Shown here: positions 8,689-17,351 of the stretch, in pieces
Layout of the letters: the number at the start of each line of letters is the position of its first letter
Position numbering within the stretch: the stretch's first letter is position 1
Assembly (NCBI RefSeq): GCF_017744435.1
Contig: NZ_JAGIBG010000027.1
Span: 1 to 64,000 of the forward strand
Origin: Pseudomonas sp.
Lineage (GTDB): Bacteria > Pseudomonadota > Gammaproteobacteria > Pseudomonadales > Pseudomonadaceae
Direction: 5' to 3'
DNA length: 64,000 bases
The notes under the pieces: generated by a model
What the model saw: only the letters and a program-made list of their open reading frames with translations
Database searches by the model: none
What the model was told of the DNA's origin: nothing
Made by a program: the position numbers and the translations under genes

Positions 8689-9159
8689 TTATTTGAATTT
8701 GGGGCCCGAGCGGGTATTCAGCCCCTTGGCCATGCGGTCATACAGCACCACATTCACCGTCGCCGCCAGGTTCATGCAGCCTTCGGTGGGAATGTAGATG
8801 GTCTCTTCGCACCAGCCCCGCACTTCCTCGCTCAACGAGCCATCCTCAGGCCCGAAGATATAGATCGCCCGGTCCGGGTGGGTGTATTCAGGCAGCGGCC
8901 GTGCGCCGTCCACCAGCTCCACCGCCACTGGCGTGCAACCCAGGGGAATGATGCGTTGCAGGTCGTCGATGCCGATCAGCGGAATGTCGTAGTGCACCCG
9001 CTTGGTATCGGTGACGAAGTCACGCGCGCGTTCATAGCGCTTGCCGGTGTAGAACACCGAGTTGACGCCGTAGCAACCCGCTGCGCGCATCACCGAACCG
9101 ACGTTCTCCGCAGACTTGGGGTTGAACAGGCCGATGCAGCTGTACCGTTTGTTTGCCAC
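8689..9159 (-). CDS. TrmH-family (SPOUT) RNA methyltransferase
   Basis: This 156-residue SpoU/TrmH-type protein has the motif 1 region NPKSAENVGSVMRAAGCYG near residues 13-31, motif 2 IFGPEDGSLSEE and motif 3 IPTEGCMNLAATVNVVLYD. Together these form the knotted SAM-binding fold used for 2'-O-methylation of tRNA or rRNA. It resembles TrmL (tRNA wobble 2'-O-methyltransferase), but the RNA target cannot be read from sequence. The start is GTG at 9159. Confidence 0.8.
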   Translation of the reverse strand: MANKRYSCIGLFNPKSAENVGSVMRAAGCYGVNSVFYTGKRYERARDFVTDTKRVHYDIPLIGIDDLQRIIPLGCTPVAVELVDGARPLPEYTHPDRAIYIFGPEDGSLSEEVRGWCEETIYIPTEGCMNLAATVNVVLYDRMAKGLNTRSGPKFK

Positions 9160-9244
9160 GTGCCGGGGCCCTTCGCGAAAAAAAGAGCGCGATTATACGG
9201 GCTTGCCGGCGACGGCGGGGATTTGCAGGCAGGAGTCGCGACGA

Positions 9245-9616
9245 TCAGTCTTTCTTGAGCATGCCCGCCAGCCCTGCGAACGGGTTGTGGGTGGCCTTGG
9301 CGATGCTCGGGGTGCTGGTCGAGCCTTCGCTGAAGTACTGCTGGTCGGTGTAGCGCGAGTGTTCGTTGTCGTGGCAGTACAGGCACAGCAGCTCCCAGTT
9401 GGAGCCGTCCTGCGGGTTGTTGTCGTGGTTGTGGTCGCGGTGGTGCACGGTCAGCTCGCTCAGGCGCTTGCCGGCGAACTCGCGGGCGCAGCGGCCGCAC
9501 ACGTGCGGGTACATTTTCAGGGCCTTGTCGCGGTAGCCCATCTCCTTGTCGCGCTTGGCGTCGGCGAGGATGCGATCGAGGCGGGCGGTGGCGGCGGAGG
9601 TGGAAGCCGAACTCAT
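9245..9616 (-). CDS. yajD: YajD family HNH nuclease domain protein
   Basis: This 123-residue protein has a zinc-binding HNH core: CGRC at about residues 40-43, the HH pair in LTVHHRDHNHDNN, and LLCLYCHDNEH. This matches the E. coli YajD family, whose biological role is not known. The ATG at 9616 has AAGGAAAC just upstream. The next coding gene, on the opposite strand, starts 132 bp away. Confidence 0.8.
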   Translation of the reverse strand: MSSASTSAATARLDRILADAKRDKEMGYRDKALKMYPHVCGRCAREFAGKRLSELTVHHRDHNHDNNPQDGSNWELLCLYCHDNEHSRYTDQQYFSEGSTSTPSIAKATHNPFAGLAGMLKKD

Positions 9617-9748
9617 GGTGTTTCCTTTGTTCTGATCAGGCAGATGACGGTTATGCCATTGAGTCTAGCGCGCTTGCAGGGCAGGCGGACAGGCGAAAAC
9701 TCGAATATCGGCGTAGCCTGTACAAAGGTTCCCGACAGGAGGTTGCTG

Positions 9749-10027
9749 ATGTTCCACGCGATCCTCGCCGCGCTGCTTGTCGCCGCCATGCCCCTGGCCG
9801 AAGCGGCAGGCACGCCACCCCGGCTGAACACCCCGGTGCCCGGTGCGCCGGGCACGCCGACGCCCACGCCGTACCCGCAGATTACCCCGAGCACGCCGCC
9901 CAAGGCCTACGACAGCACACCGGGCGGGCCGCTGCTGCCGCCGATGCCGGTCCCGGGGCCGCCGAAGGACCAGGACTTGCCTGGGCTGCACCAGGAACCG
10001 GTAAAACCGCCTGCGCAGGATGATTGA
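9749..10027 (+). CDS. Small secreted proline-rich protein
   Basis: This 92-residue protein has a clear Sec signal peptide (MFHAILAALLVAAMPLAEAA, cleavage after AEA). The rest is rich in proline, threonine and glycine (PGTPTPTPYP, PPMPVPGPPKD) with no predicted fold. AGGAGG lies six bases before the ATG, which fixes the start even though the frame is open much farther upstream. It is probably periplasmic. Function is unknown. Confidence 0.7.
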   Translation: MFHAILAALLVAAMPLAEAAGTPPRLNTPVPGAPGTPTPTPYPQITPSTPPKAYDSTPGGPLLPPMPVPGPPKDQDLPGLHQEPVKPPAQDD

Positions 10028-10057
10028 CTGAAGTTTTTGTGTGGGCTGTGGGATTTT

Positions 10058-10140
10058 GGGGCTGCTTTGCAGCCCATCGCGACACAAGGCCGCTCCTACA
10101 AAGAGAACGCGATCTCCTGTAGGAGCGGCCTTGCGCCCCG
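10058..10140. repeat. REP-like inverted pair (CAAGGCCGCTCCTACA type)
   Basis: GGCTGCTTTGCAGCC is followed by CAAGGCCGCTCCTAC and its inverted partner GTAGGAGCGGCCTTGCG. This is the other P. putida REP subtype, with core CAAGGCCGCTCC. It fills the gap between the small secreted protein and the convergent oligopeptidase gene and may end transcription from both sides. Confidence 0.75.
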
Positions 10141-10146
10141 GCATTC

Positions 10147-12189
10147 TCAAGCAATACCCAACTCGCCGAAGACAAACGCATATTCCAGCGCCACATCGCG
10201 CAGCCCCTGGTACCGTCCGCTCATCCCGCCATGCCCGGCACCCATCTCGGTCTTGAGCAGTAGCAGGTTGTCGTCGGTCTTGCGCGTGCGCAGGCGCGCC
10301 ACCCACTTGGCCGCCTCCCAGTACTGCACGCGGCTGTCGTTGTAGCCGGCCACCACCAGCATGGCCGGGTAGGCCTGGGCGCTGACGTTCTCATAGGGCG
10401 CATAGGCCTTGATGCGCGCATACACCTCGGGGTCCTCGGGGTTGCCCCATTCGTCGTACTCGGTGACGGTCAGCGGCAGTTCGGGGTCGAGCATGGTATT
10501 GAGCACGTCGACGAACGGTACCTCGGCGATGGCGCAGCGGAACAGTTCCGGGCGCAGGTTGAGCACCGCGCCCATCAGCAGGCCGCCAGCGCTGCCGCCG
10601 CTGATGGCCAGGCGCTCTGGCGCGGTCACACCCTCGGCGATCAGGTGTTCGGCACAGGCGATGAAGTCGCTGAAGGTGTTGTGCTTGTGCTCCTGCTTGC
10701 CGGCGCGGTACCAGGCCTCACCCAGCTCGCCGCCGCCGCGCACGTGGGCGATGGCGAAGGCCACGCCGCGTTGCAGCAGGCTCAGGCGGGCGTGGGAGAA
10801 CCACGGGTCGAGGCTTTCGCCGTAGGCGCCATAACCATACAGGTAGAGCGGCACGGTCTTGCCCTGGTCTTCGCGGCGGCGCACCAGGCTGATCGGTACC
10901 TGGGTGCCGTCTGGCGCGGTGGCCCACAGGCGCTCGCTGACGTAGTCGTCGGCGTCGAACTGGCCGAGCACCGGGGTCTGCTTGAGCACTTCCTGGGCGC
11001 CCGTGGCCAGCTCCAGCTGGCGCACCTGGGCCGGGCGGTTGAGCGCCTCATAGCGCAGGCGCACGCGGCGGCTGGCGAACTCCAGGCTGTCCTGCACGTA
11101 CAGGCTGTAGGCCGCGTCGGGCAATTCGACGCGGTAGGGGGCCAGCCCCTGCGGGCGCACTTCGATGATCGGCAGGCCGCCTTCGCGCAGGCTCAGGGTC
11201 AGCGCGTCGGCATTCAGGCTCAGGCCCTCGAGCATGATGTCGTCGTGGTGCGGCACCAGCACCTGCCACTGGTCGCGGCTGGGTACCGGAGTGGCCGGTG
11301 CATGGCAGAGGGCGAAGTTGATGCCGTCCTGATTGGTCCGGATGAACCAGCGCCACTGGCCGTCGAGCTGGCCGTGGTCGGGGAAGTACTCATGGCCCTC
11401 GACCCGTGGCGCCAGGCAAGCGAACGCCGTCTGTGGCGTTTCGGCGTCGAGCACCCAGGCCTCGCTGGTGGTCTTGCTGTTGAGCAGCAGCACCAGCTGG
11501 CGCTCGGAACTGGTGCGGTAGCAGTGCAGGAAGAAACGGCCGTCGGCCTCTTCGAATACTGTGGTCGCGTCGGCCTCGCCGAGGGTATGGCGGCGCAGGC
11601 GCCAGGGGCGGTGGGTATCGTCCAGTTCTGCAAAGAACAGCGTCTGGCTGTCGTTGGCCCAGGTCATGCTGCCGTCGCAGTCGTCGAAGGGCAGGGCGGT
11701 CAGGTTGCCGCTGGTCAGGTCCTTGACGTACAGGCTGTAGATTTCGTCGCCACTGGTATCGAGGCTGTAGGCCAGCAGGCGGTGGTCGGGGCTGACACTG
11801 AACGCGCCCAGCGACAGGAAGCCACCGTTGGCCAGGGCGTTGGGGTCGAGCAGCAGTTGTTCCTGGTTTTCATCGACCGTGTTGGAGTCGTCCGCCGGGC
11901 GTGGGCAGCGGTAGTGGCGCGGGTACTCGTCGCCTGCGGTGGTGCGGGTGTAATAGAGGTACGGGCCCCAGGGCGAGGGCAGCGACAGGTCGGTTTCGAG
12001 GATGCGGCCCTTGATCTCTTCGAACAACTGCTCGCGCAGTGGCGCCTGATCGGCCAGGCAGGCCTCCTGATAGGCGTTTTCCGCCTGCAGGTAATCGAGC
12101 ACTTGCGGGGTGTCGCGCTGCTGCAGCCAGGCATAGGGATCGGCGGCCTGGTCCTGGCGGGCAATGGGGGGCTGGGGCTTGGTTGGCAT
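10147..12189 (-). CDS. ptrB: Oligopeptidase B (prolyl oligopeptidase family, S9A)
   Basis: This 680-residue serine peptidase has an N-terminal seven-bladed propeller (about residues 70-400) and a C-terminal alpha/beta hydrolase domain. The nucleophile serine is in SGGSAGGLL (about residue 533). The catalytic histidine is in GAGHGGMSGR near the end, with the acid residue expected in the VAGYNDSRV region. Oligopeptidase B cuts short peptides after Arg/Lys in the cytoplasm. The open frame reaches 12282, but MPTKPQP at 12189 is the usual start. It is divergent from the membrane-protein gene at 12281. Confidence 0.88.
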   Translation of the reverse strand: MPTKPQPPIARQDQAADPYAWLQQRDTPQVLDYLQAENAYQEACLADQAPLREQLFEEIKGRILETDLSLPSPWGPYLYYTRTTAGDEYPRHYRCPRPADDSNTVDENQEQLLLDPNALANGGFLSLGAFSVSPDHRLLAYSLDTSGDEIYSLYVKDLTSGNLTALPFDDCDGSMTWANDSQTLFFAELDDTHRPWRLRRHTLGEADATTVFEEADGRFFLHCYRTSSERQLVLLLNSKTTSEAWVLDAETPQTAFACLAPRVEGHEYFPDHGQLDGQWRWFIRTNQDGINFALCHAPATPVPSRDQWQVLVPHHDDIMLEGLSLNADALTLSLREGGLPIIEVRPQGLAPYRVELPDAAYSLYVQDSLEFASRRVRLRYEALNRPAQVRQLELATGAQEVLKQTPVLGQFDADDYVSERLWATAPDGTQVPISLVRRREDQGKTVPLYLYGYGAYGESLDPWFSHARLSLLQRGVAFAIAHVRGGGELGEAWYRAGKQEHKHNTFSDFIACAEHLIAEGVTAPERLAISGGSAGGLLMGAVLNLRPELFRCAIAEVPFVDVLNTMLDPELPLTVTEYDEWGNPEDPEVYARIKAYAPYENVSAQAYPAMLVVAGYNDSRVQYWEAAKWVARLRTRKTDDNLLLLKTEMGAGHGGMSGRYQGLRDVALEYAFVFGELGIA

Positions 12190-12280
12190 CGGGGATCTCT
12201 TGACCGGGACAGGGAGACGCTGTCTGCGCCCTGAAAAGTGTTTATCATAGGCATCTCTTTGCCTGGCTTGCACGAACACC

Positions 12281-12781
12281 ATGATCGAGAACGACTACAC
12301 CTTCGCCTGGGGCCTCTACGCTGTCGCCGCCCTGGGTTGCCTGCTGGTGGGCTTCAAACTCACCGGCTGGATGTGGCGCTGGCTGCGTGAACCGCTGCGG
12401 GTGATCCTGGCGGTGCTGCTGCTGACCCCGACCATCGTCGACCCGGTCAAGGACAGCTTCGCCCCGGCGATCGCCATCACCGCCCTGGACCTTGCGTTCA
12501 AGGTCGGCAACAACGCCTGGCGGGCGATCTCCGATTTCGCCATGTACGGCATGATTGCCTTCGCCTTGTACATCGTCTTCGTGCTGATCCGCTGGCCGCT
12601 GGAAAAGCGCGCCCGCGAGCGCCGCGCGCAGGCCGAAGCCACCGCCCAGCGCCGTGCCGCCGAGGACACTGCAGTCACGGCTGGCGCGCCAATGGCCGCC
12701 GAGCGCCATGACCGTTACCGCGACGACCCGCCACCGGCCGCACCGAGCGGTGGCCGCGGCCGGGTCGAGCCACGCCTGTAA
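12281..12781 (+). CDS. Predicted inner-membrane protein, function unknown
   Basis: This 166-residue protein has about three membrane helices (roughly 8-27, 37-55 and 88-108). A long charged cytoplasmic tail follows (about 112-166), rich in Arg, Ala and Glu (EKRARERRAQAEATAQRR) and ending in a proline/glycine segment. I do not recognise a family. Such proteins are conserved next to the amidotransferase gene in Pseudomonas. No clear ribosome site precedes the ATG. It is 14 bp upstream of the amidotransferase gene and probably co-transcribed with it. Confidence 0.6.
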   Translation: MIENDYTFAWGLYAVAALGCLLVGFKLTGWMWRWLREPLRVILAVLLLTPTIVDPVKDSFAPAIAITALDLAFKVGNNAWRAISDFAMYGMIAFALYIVFVLIRWPLEKRARERRAQAEATAQRRAAEDTAVTAGAPMAAERHDRYRDDPPPAAPSGGRGRVEPRL

Positions 12782-12795
12782 GCGGAGACACCCCC

Positions 12796-13569
12796 ATGTG
12801 CGAACTGCTGGGCATGAGTGCCAACGTCCCCACCGACATCGTCTTCAGCTTCACCGGCCTGATGCAGCGCGGTGGGCGTACCGGCCCGCACCGCGACGGC
12901 TGGGGCATCGGCTTCTACGAAGGGCGCGGCCTGCGCCTGTTCCAGGACCCGGCCGCGAGCAGTGAATCGGAAGTCGCCAACCTGGTGCAGCGCTACCCGA
13001 TCAAGAGCGAAGTGGTGATCGGCCATATCCGCCAGGCCAACGTCGGCCGGGTGTGCCTGTCCAACACGCACCCGTTCGTCCGCGAAATGTGGGGCCGCAA
13101 CTGGTGCTTCGCGCACAACGGCCAGCTTGGCGACTTCAAGGGCGAAGCGACCTTCTATCGCCCGGTGGGCGACACCGACAGCGAGGCTGCCTTCTGCGAC
13201 CTGCTCAACCGCATCCGCGCGGCCTTCCCCGAGCCGGTCGAAGTGGAACAGCTGCTGCCGGTGCTGGTCGAAGCCTGTGCCGAGTATCGCGGCAAGGGCG
13301 TGTTCAACTGCCTGCTCAGCGACGGCGACTGGCTGTTCTGCTTCTGCTCGACCAAGCTGGTACACATTACCCGGCGTGCGCCATTTGGTGCTGCCCGCTT
13401 GAAGGATGTCGACCTGATCGTCGACTTTCACACCGAGACCACCCCCAATGACGTGGTCACGGTGATCGCCACCGAGGCCTTGACCGAGAACGAGACCTGG
13501 CGGCGCTACGAACCCGGCCAGTGGGGCCTGTGGCGACACGGCGAGTGCGTCGTGCAAGGCCAGAGCTAA
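12796..13569 (+). CDS. Class II glutamine amidotransferase (YafJ-like)
   Basis: This 257-residue N-terminal-nucleophile amidotransferase begins Met-Cys-Glu-Leu-Leu-Gly, so Cys2 would be the catalytic residue exposed after Met removal. Family signatures follow: HRDGWGIGFYEG, GHIRQANVG, NTHPF and FAHNGQLGDF. E. coli YafJ has the same layout, and its substrate is not known. GGAG lies nine bases before the ATG. It is followed nine bases later by the DUF2937 gene. Confidence 0.85.
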   Translation: MCELLGMSANVPTDIVFSFTGLMQRGGRTGPHRDGWGIGFYEGRGLRLFQDPAASSESEVANLVQRYPIKSEVVIGHIRQANVGRVCLSNTHPFVREMWGRNWCFAHNGQLGDFKGEATFYRPVGDTDSEAAFCDLLNRIRAAFPEPVEVEQLLPVLVEACAEYRGKGVFNCLLSDGDWLFCFCSTKLVHITRRAPFGAARLKDVDLIVDFHTETTPNDVVTVIATEALTENETWRRYEPGQWGLWRHGECVVQGQS

Positions 13570-13578
13570 GGACGCTGC

Positions 13579-14100
13579 ATGTTCAGAAGTTACCTGCGGT
13601 TGCTGTTGTTCACCTTCGGCCTGCTGGCCGGTATCCAGGTGCCTGGGCTGGTCAAGGACTACAGCCAGCGGGCCGAGGCGCACCTGTTCGAATCGCGCCA
13701 GGCGCTGGATGGCTTCAAGCAGACCGCCGAGCGTTTCTTCAACGGTGATCTGCAGGCCTTGGTGCGGCATTACCGGACCAGTGACGACCCGGTGTTCCTC
13801 AGCGATGCCAACAGCATCGAGAGCCTGCTGATTCGCAATCAGCTGCTGGAAGACGAATGGCAGGCGCTGCAAGGGTCGTGGGTGAGCCGCACCTGGCATG
13901 TGCTGGTGCAGCCGGAGCCGCAGCTGCGCGAGGAGACGCTCAAGGGTTACAGCTACCAGATTCTGCTGGTGCCCGAGGCAATTGGCTGGGGCGTCGGGGC
14001 CGGGTTTGTGCTGGCTTTCGTGGTCGAAAGCCTGTTGCTGGGGATTGGCTGGGTGATCCTGGGCGGGCGACGCAAGGCGGTGAAAGAAAGCTGGCGTTGA
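13579..14100 (+). CDS. DUF2937 family membrane protein
   Basis: This 173-residue protein has one N-terminal membrane helix (about 3-24), a soluble helical region probably in the periplasm, and a C-terminal hydrophobic segment (about 136-162) ending in basic residues. This matches the DUF2937 family. AAGGAC lies before the ATG. It is likely in one transcript with the two preceding genes. No function is known. Confidence 0.7.
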   Translation: MFRSYLRLLLFTFGLLAGIQVPGLVKDYSQRAEAHLFESRQALDGFKQTAERFFNGDLQALVRHYRTSDDPVFLSDANSIESLLIRNQLLEDEWQALQGSWVSRTWHVLVQPEPQLREETLKGYSYQILLVPEAIGWGVGAGFVLAFVVESLLLGIGWVILGGRRKAVKESWR

Positions 14101-14112
14101 ATTCTCTGTTTC

Positions 14113-14221
14113 CTGTACCGGCCCTTTCACGGGTGAACCCGCTCCCACAGGTACTGCACAGGGCTCAAGGGCGGTGATATCCCTGTGGGAGCGGCCATGC
14201 CCGCGAAGAGGCCGGTACAGG
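14113..14221. repeat. REP pair (inverted)
   Basis: CTGTACCGGCCCTTTCACGG starts one REP copy. The inverted partner near 14184-14221 carries GGGAGCGGCCATGCCCGCGA and ends GGCCGGTACAG, so the outer ends pair too. It lies between two converging genes, DUF2937 and the LysR gene. Confidence 0.85.
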
Positions 14222-14234
14222 CAATACAAAGCTG

Positions 14235-15146
14235 TCAGACCAACACAATCCGCTGTCCACCCACATCCCGGGCATACCGCTCCAGCACCTGCCGGCACAC
14301 GCCGACCACCTCATCCACCAACGCCACCCCGGTCTGCCATGCCACCACCAGCTCAAGGCTCGGCGGTGGCTGCAGGCCTTCCAGCAGCACCAGCTCACCT
14401 CGGCTCAACTCCGCATCCACCAAGGCCGGCGGCAAGGCGCCAACCCCGAAGCCATCGCGCAACAAGCGGGTGATGGCCGCCACCGAGTTCACGCAGTTCA
14501 ACCGCGGTGTCTCGGCCCCGGCACCCTGCAGCAGGCTGAGCACCTCCTGGTGCGGCCGTGAGTTCTTCGAGAAAGTGACAATCCGCTCGCGCCCCAGCTC
14601 GGCCAGCGAGGCGAAGTCGCGGTGGTAAACCGAGCCTGCCGCCACCACCCAACCCATCGGGTAGCGCGCCAGGTCCTGGCTGCGGATCGATTGCTCGCGC
14701 AGCAGGTCGGTCTGCAGGATCACGTCGAGAAAGCCCTTCTGCAGCTGCTCGCGCAGGTTCAGCGCAGTGTCGGCGACCAGTTCGATCTCCACCTGCGGGT
14801 AGCGCTCGGTCAGCTCCGCCACCAGCGCGCTCATCCAGGTGTGAATCACCGTGTCCATCACCCCGACGCGAATGCGCCCGACCTTGGCCCGGTCGCTGTC
14901 CAGCGACTGCTTCATGGCCTTGGCCGTGTCGAGCATGCGCTCGGCGTACTCCAGCACCTTGCTGCCTTCCGGCGTCAGGCTGACACCGCGGGAGTCGCGC
15001 AGCAGCAGTTTCACCCCAAGGTCGGCCTCCAGCGCGGCAATGCGGCTGGACACCGAGGCCTGGGTAGTGAACAGCTTCTCGGCGGTAAGGCGGAAGCTCT
15101 TGAGGCGGGCGACCCAGACAAAGGTTTCGAGGAAGCGAAGGTTCAT
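14235..15146 (-). CDS. LysR-type transcriptional regulator
   Basis: This 303-residue LTTR has an N-terminal winged helix-turn-helix (ETFVWVARLKSFRLTAEKLF, then TQASVSSRIAALE) and a periplasmic-binding-like effector domain. The open frame extends far into the divergent MFS gene, but MNLRFLETF at 15146 is the conserved LysR start. It is divergent from the MFS-pxpABC operon with 129 bp between starts, so it most likely controls that operon, sensing 5-oxoproline or a related compound (inference). Confidence 0.85.
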   Translation of the reverse strand: MNLRFLETFVWVARLKSFRLTAEKLFTTQASVSSRIAALEADLGVKLLLRDSRGVSLTPEGSKVLEYAERMLDTAKAMKQSLDSDRAKVGRIRVGVMDTVIHTWMSALVAELTERYPQVEIELVADTALNLREQLQKGFLDVILQTDLLREQSIRSQDLARYPMGWVVAAGSVYHRDFASLAELGRERIVTFSKNSRPHQEVLSLLQGAGAETPRLNCVNSVAAITRLLRDGFGVGALPPALVDAELSRGELVLLEGLQPPPSLELVVAWQTGVALVDEVVGVCRQVLERYARDVGGQRIVLV

Positions 15147-15275
15147 GATCAGTTTTTCTTGTTCCAGACCGGCGGTTTTTCTCGTTGGACTCAGGCAGCA
15201 CGGCCTCTGAACATGACGCCCAGGCCGCGACGCTCGACGTCGCCCATAAAACAATACCAACAAGCCGAGGCAAGC

Positions 15276-16562
15276 ATGAACCCAAGCGGCGTGCAGCAGC
15301 AGGTGCAATCCCCTCCTTCGACCGGGCCGTTCGCCTGGTACCGCGACATCGACCAACAGCAACGGCGCACATTCTGGAGCTGCAAGATCGGCTATGGCCT
15401 GGACGGCATGGACACGCAGATGCTCAGCTTCGTGATCCCGACGCTGATCATGCTGTGGGGCATCAGCACCGCAGAAGCCGGGCTGATCCACACCAGCACG
15501 CTGATCGCCTCGGCCGTCGGTGGCTGGGTCGCCGGCATTCTCTCCGACCGCATTGGCCGCGTGCGCACCCTGCAACTGACGGTGCTGTGGTTCGCCTTCT
15601 TCACTTTCCTCTGCGGTTTCGCCCAGAACTATGAGCAGCTGCTGATCGCCCGGACCTTGATGGGCTTCGGTTTCGGTGGCGAGTGGACCGCCGGCGCCGT
15701 GCTGATCGGCGAGGTGATCCGCGCCCAGGACCGCGGCAAGGCGGTGGGCATGGTGCAGTCGGGTTGGGCCATTGGCTGGGGGCTGACGGCGATCCTGTAT
15801 GCGCTGCTGTTCTCCTGGCTGCCAGCGGAACAGGCCTGGCGCGCGCTGTTCCTGCTGGGCCTGGTGCCGGCGATCTTCGTGATCTTCGTCCGCCGCCTGG
15901 TCAAGGACCCGGAGGTGTATCGCCAGGCCAAGGCCGGGGAAACCGCCGAAGCGCCCTCGCATTTCTACGAGATCTTCGCCCCCGGCATGCTCTGGACCAC
16001 CGTACGCGCCTCGCTGCTGACCACCGGCGCGCTGGGTGGCTACTACGCCATCACCTCGTGGCTGCCGACTTTCCTCAAGAACGAGCGCGGCCTGAGCGTG
16101 CTGGGCACCGGCGGCTACCTGGCCATGGTGATCGTCGGATCCTACATCGGTTATGTGGTCAGCGCGTACCTGTCCGACCTGCTGGGGCGCAAGAAGAACT
16201 TCATCCTGTTCGCCGTGGGCTCGTTCATCATCGTGCTGCTGTATACGCAGATGCCCGTGAGTGACGGCGTGATGCTGTGGCTGGGCTTCCCGCTGGGCTT
16301 CTTCGCCTCGGGCATCTTCAGCGGCATGGGCGCGTTCCTGACCGAACTGTTCCCGACCCGGGTGCGTGGTTCGGGGCAGGGCTTCTGCTACAACATTGGC
16401 AAGGTTATCGCTGCCTTGTTCCCGCTGCTGATCGGCCTGCTTGGCGAGAAGATTCCCCTGGGCCTGGGTATCGGCGTGTTCTCTGCAGTGTCCTATGGCG
16501 TGGTGATCGTGGCAGCGCTGAGCTTGCCGGAAACACGCGGCAAACAACTTCAGGCGCGCTAA
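15276..16562 (+). CDS. MFS transporter linked to 5-oxoproline use
   Basis: This 428-residue, 12-helix carrier of the metabolite:H+ symporter type has the loop motif GILSDRIGRVRTLQL and the helix-4 segment GFGFGGEWTAGAVLIGE. Near the C-terminus, ELFPTRVRGSGQGFCYNIG is common in aromatic or organic acid symporters. The ATG at 15276 starts where homologues do, although the frame is open from 14622. pxpA begins nine bases after its stop, so the carrier probably imports 5-oxo-L-proline or another lactam/acid. Confidence 0.82.
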   Translation: MNPSGVQQQVQSPPSTGPFAWYRDIDQQQRRTFWSCKIGYGLDGMDTQMLSFVIPTLIMLWGISTAEAGLIHTSTLIASAVGGWVAGILSDRIGRVRTLQLTVLWFAFFTFLCGFAQNYEQLLIARTLMGFGFGGEWTAGAVLIGEVIRAQDRGKAVGMVQSGWAIGWGLTAILYALLFSWLPAEQAWRALFLLGLVPAIFVIFVRRLVKDPEVYRQAKAGETAEAPSHFYEIFAPGMLWTTVRASLLTTGALGGYYAITSWLPTFLKNERGLSVLGTGGYLAMVIVGSYIGYVVSAYLSDLLGRKKNFILFAVGSFIIVLLYTQMPVSDGVMLWLGFPLGFFASGIFSGMGAFLTELFPTRVRGSGQGFCYNIGKVIAALFPLLIGLLGEKIPLGLGIGVFSAVSYGVVIVAALSLPETRGKQLQAR

Positions 16563-16571
16563 GGTAGGCCT

Positions 16572-17351
16572 ATGAACATCGATACGGGAGCACGTCAGGT
16601 GAAACCCCTGCTACTCAATTGCGACATGGGCGAGAGTTACGGCAGCTGGCGCATGGGCCTGGATGCCGAGGTGATGCCCTACATCGACTGCGCCAACATC
16701 GCCTGTGGCTACCACGCCGGCGACCCGAGCATCATGCGCCGCACTGTGGCCATGGCGCTGGAGCACGGCGTGACCATTGGCGCGCACCCGGCCTATCCGG
16801 ACCTGGTCGGCTTCGGCCGCCGCTCCATGGCCTGCAGCCCTGAAGAAATCCGCGACCTGCTGCATTACCAGATCGGTGCCCTGGACGGCATCTGCAAGGT
16901 GCTCGGCGGCCGGGTGGCCTATGTGAAGCCCCACGGCGCACTGTACAACGACATGATGGCCGACCCACTCAAGCTGCGCACCGTGCTGGAAGCCGTGGCG
17001 GCCTATGACAGGGGCTTGCCGCTGATGCTCATGGCCACTGCCGACAACCGCGCGGCCCAGGCCTTGGGCGATGAAATCGGCGTGCCGTTGTGGTTCGAAG
17101 CCTTCGCCGACCGCGCCTACACCGCCAGCGGCCACCTGGTCTCGCGGCGCCTGCCGGGCGCGGTGCACCATGACTCGGCATTGGTAGTCGAGCAGGCCCT
17201 GCGCCTGGCTCGCGGTGAGACCCTGGTGGCGGATGACGGCAGCGCGTTGCAGCTGGCCGCCAGCACCCTCTGCGTGCATGGCGACAACGACAGCTCGGTA
17301 GCGGCCGTGCGGCAGATCCGCCAGGCCCTCGATGCGCTGGAGGCGCGATGA
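16572..17351 (+). CDS. pxpA: 5-oxoprolinase subunit PxpA (LamB/YcsF family)
   Basis: This 259-residue protein has the LamB/YcsF family pattern: NCDMGESYG near the N-terminus, then IACGYHAGDP, HPAYPD and YVKPHGALYNDM. In bacteria PxpA acts with PxpB and PxpC as an ATP-dependent 5-oxoprolinase that opens 5-oxo-L-proline to glutamate. AAGGTAGG precedes the ATG. The last bases overlap the start of pxpB (ATGA), which indicates translational coupling. Confidence 0.9.
   Translation: MNIDTGARQVKPLLLNCDMGESYGSWRMGLDAEVMPYIDCANIACGYHAGDPSIMRRTVAMALEHGVTIGAHPAYPDLVGFGRRSMACSPEEIRDLLHYQIGALDGICKVLGGRVAYVKPHGALYNDMMADPLKLRTVLEAVAAYDRGLPLMLMATADNRAAQALGDEIGVPLWFEAFADRAYTASGHLVSRRLPGAVHHDSALVVEQALRLARGETLVADDGSALQLAASTLCVHGDNDSSVAAVRQIRQALDALEAR

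Noticed and set aside
9116..10027. 303-codon frame giving a long N-terminal extension to the proline-rich protein
   Set aside because: The extension is antisense to yajD. AGGAGG and the signal peptide place the start at 9749.
10645..12234. Plus-strand open frame (529 codons) opposite oligopeptidase B
   Set aside because: It is a shadow of ptrB, with no ribosome site or recognisable domain.
14113..14221. Repeated palindromes considered as a CRISPR array or integron sites
   Set aside because: The units are inverted pairs scattered singly between genes, with no regular spacers and no cas or integrase gene. They are REP elements.
14235..16547. 770-codon version of the LysR gene
   Set aside because: The extra N-terminal 467 residues are the antisense of the MFS gene. 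The conserved LysR start is at 15146.
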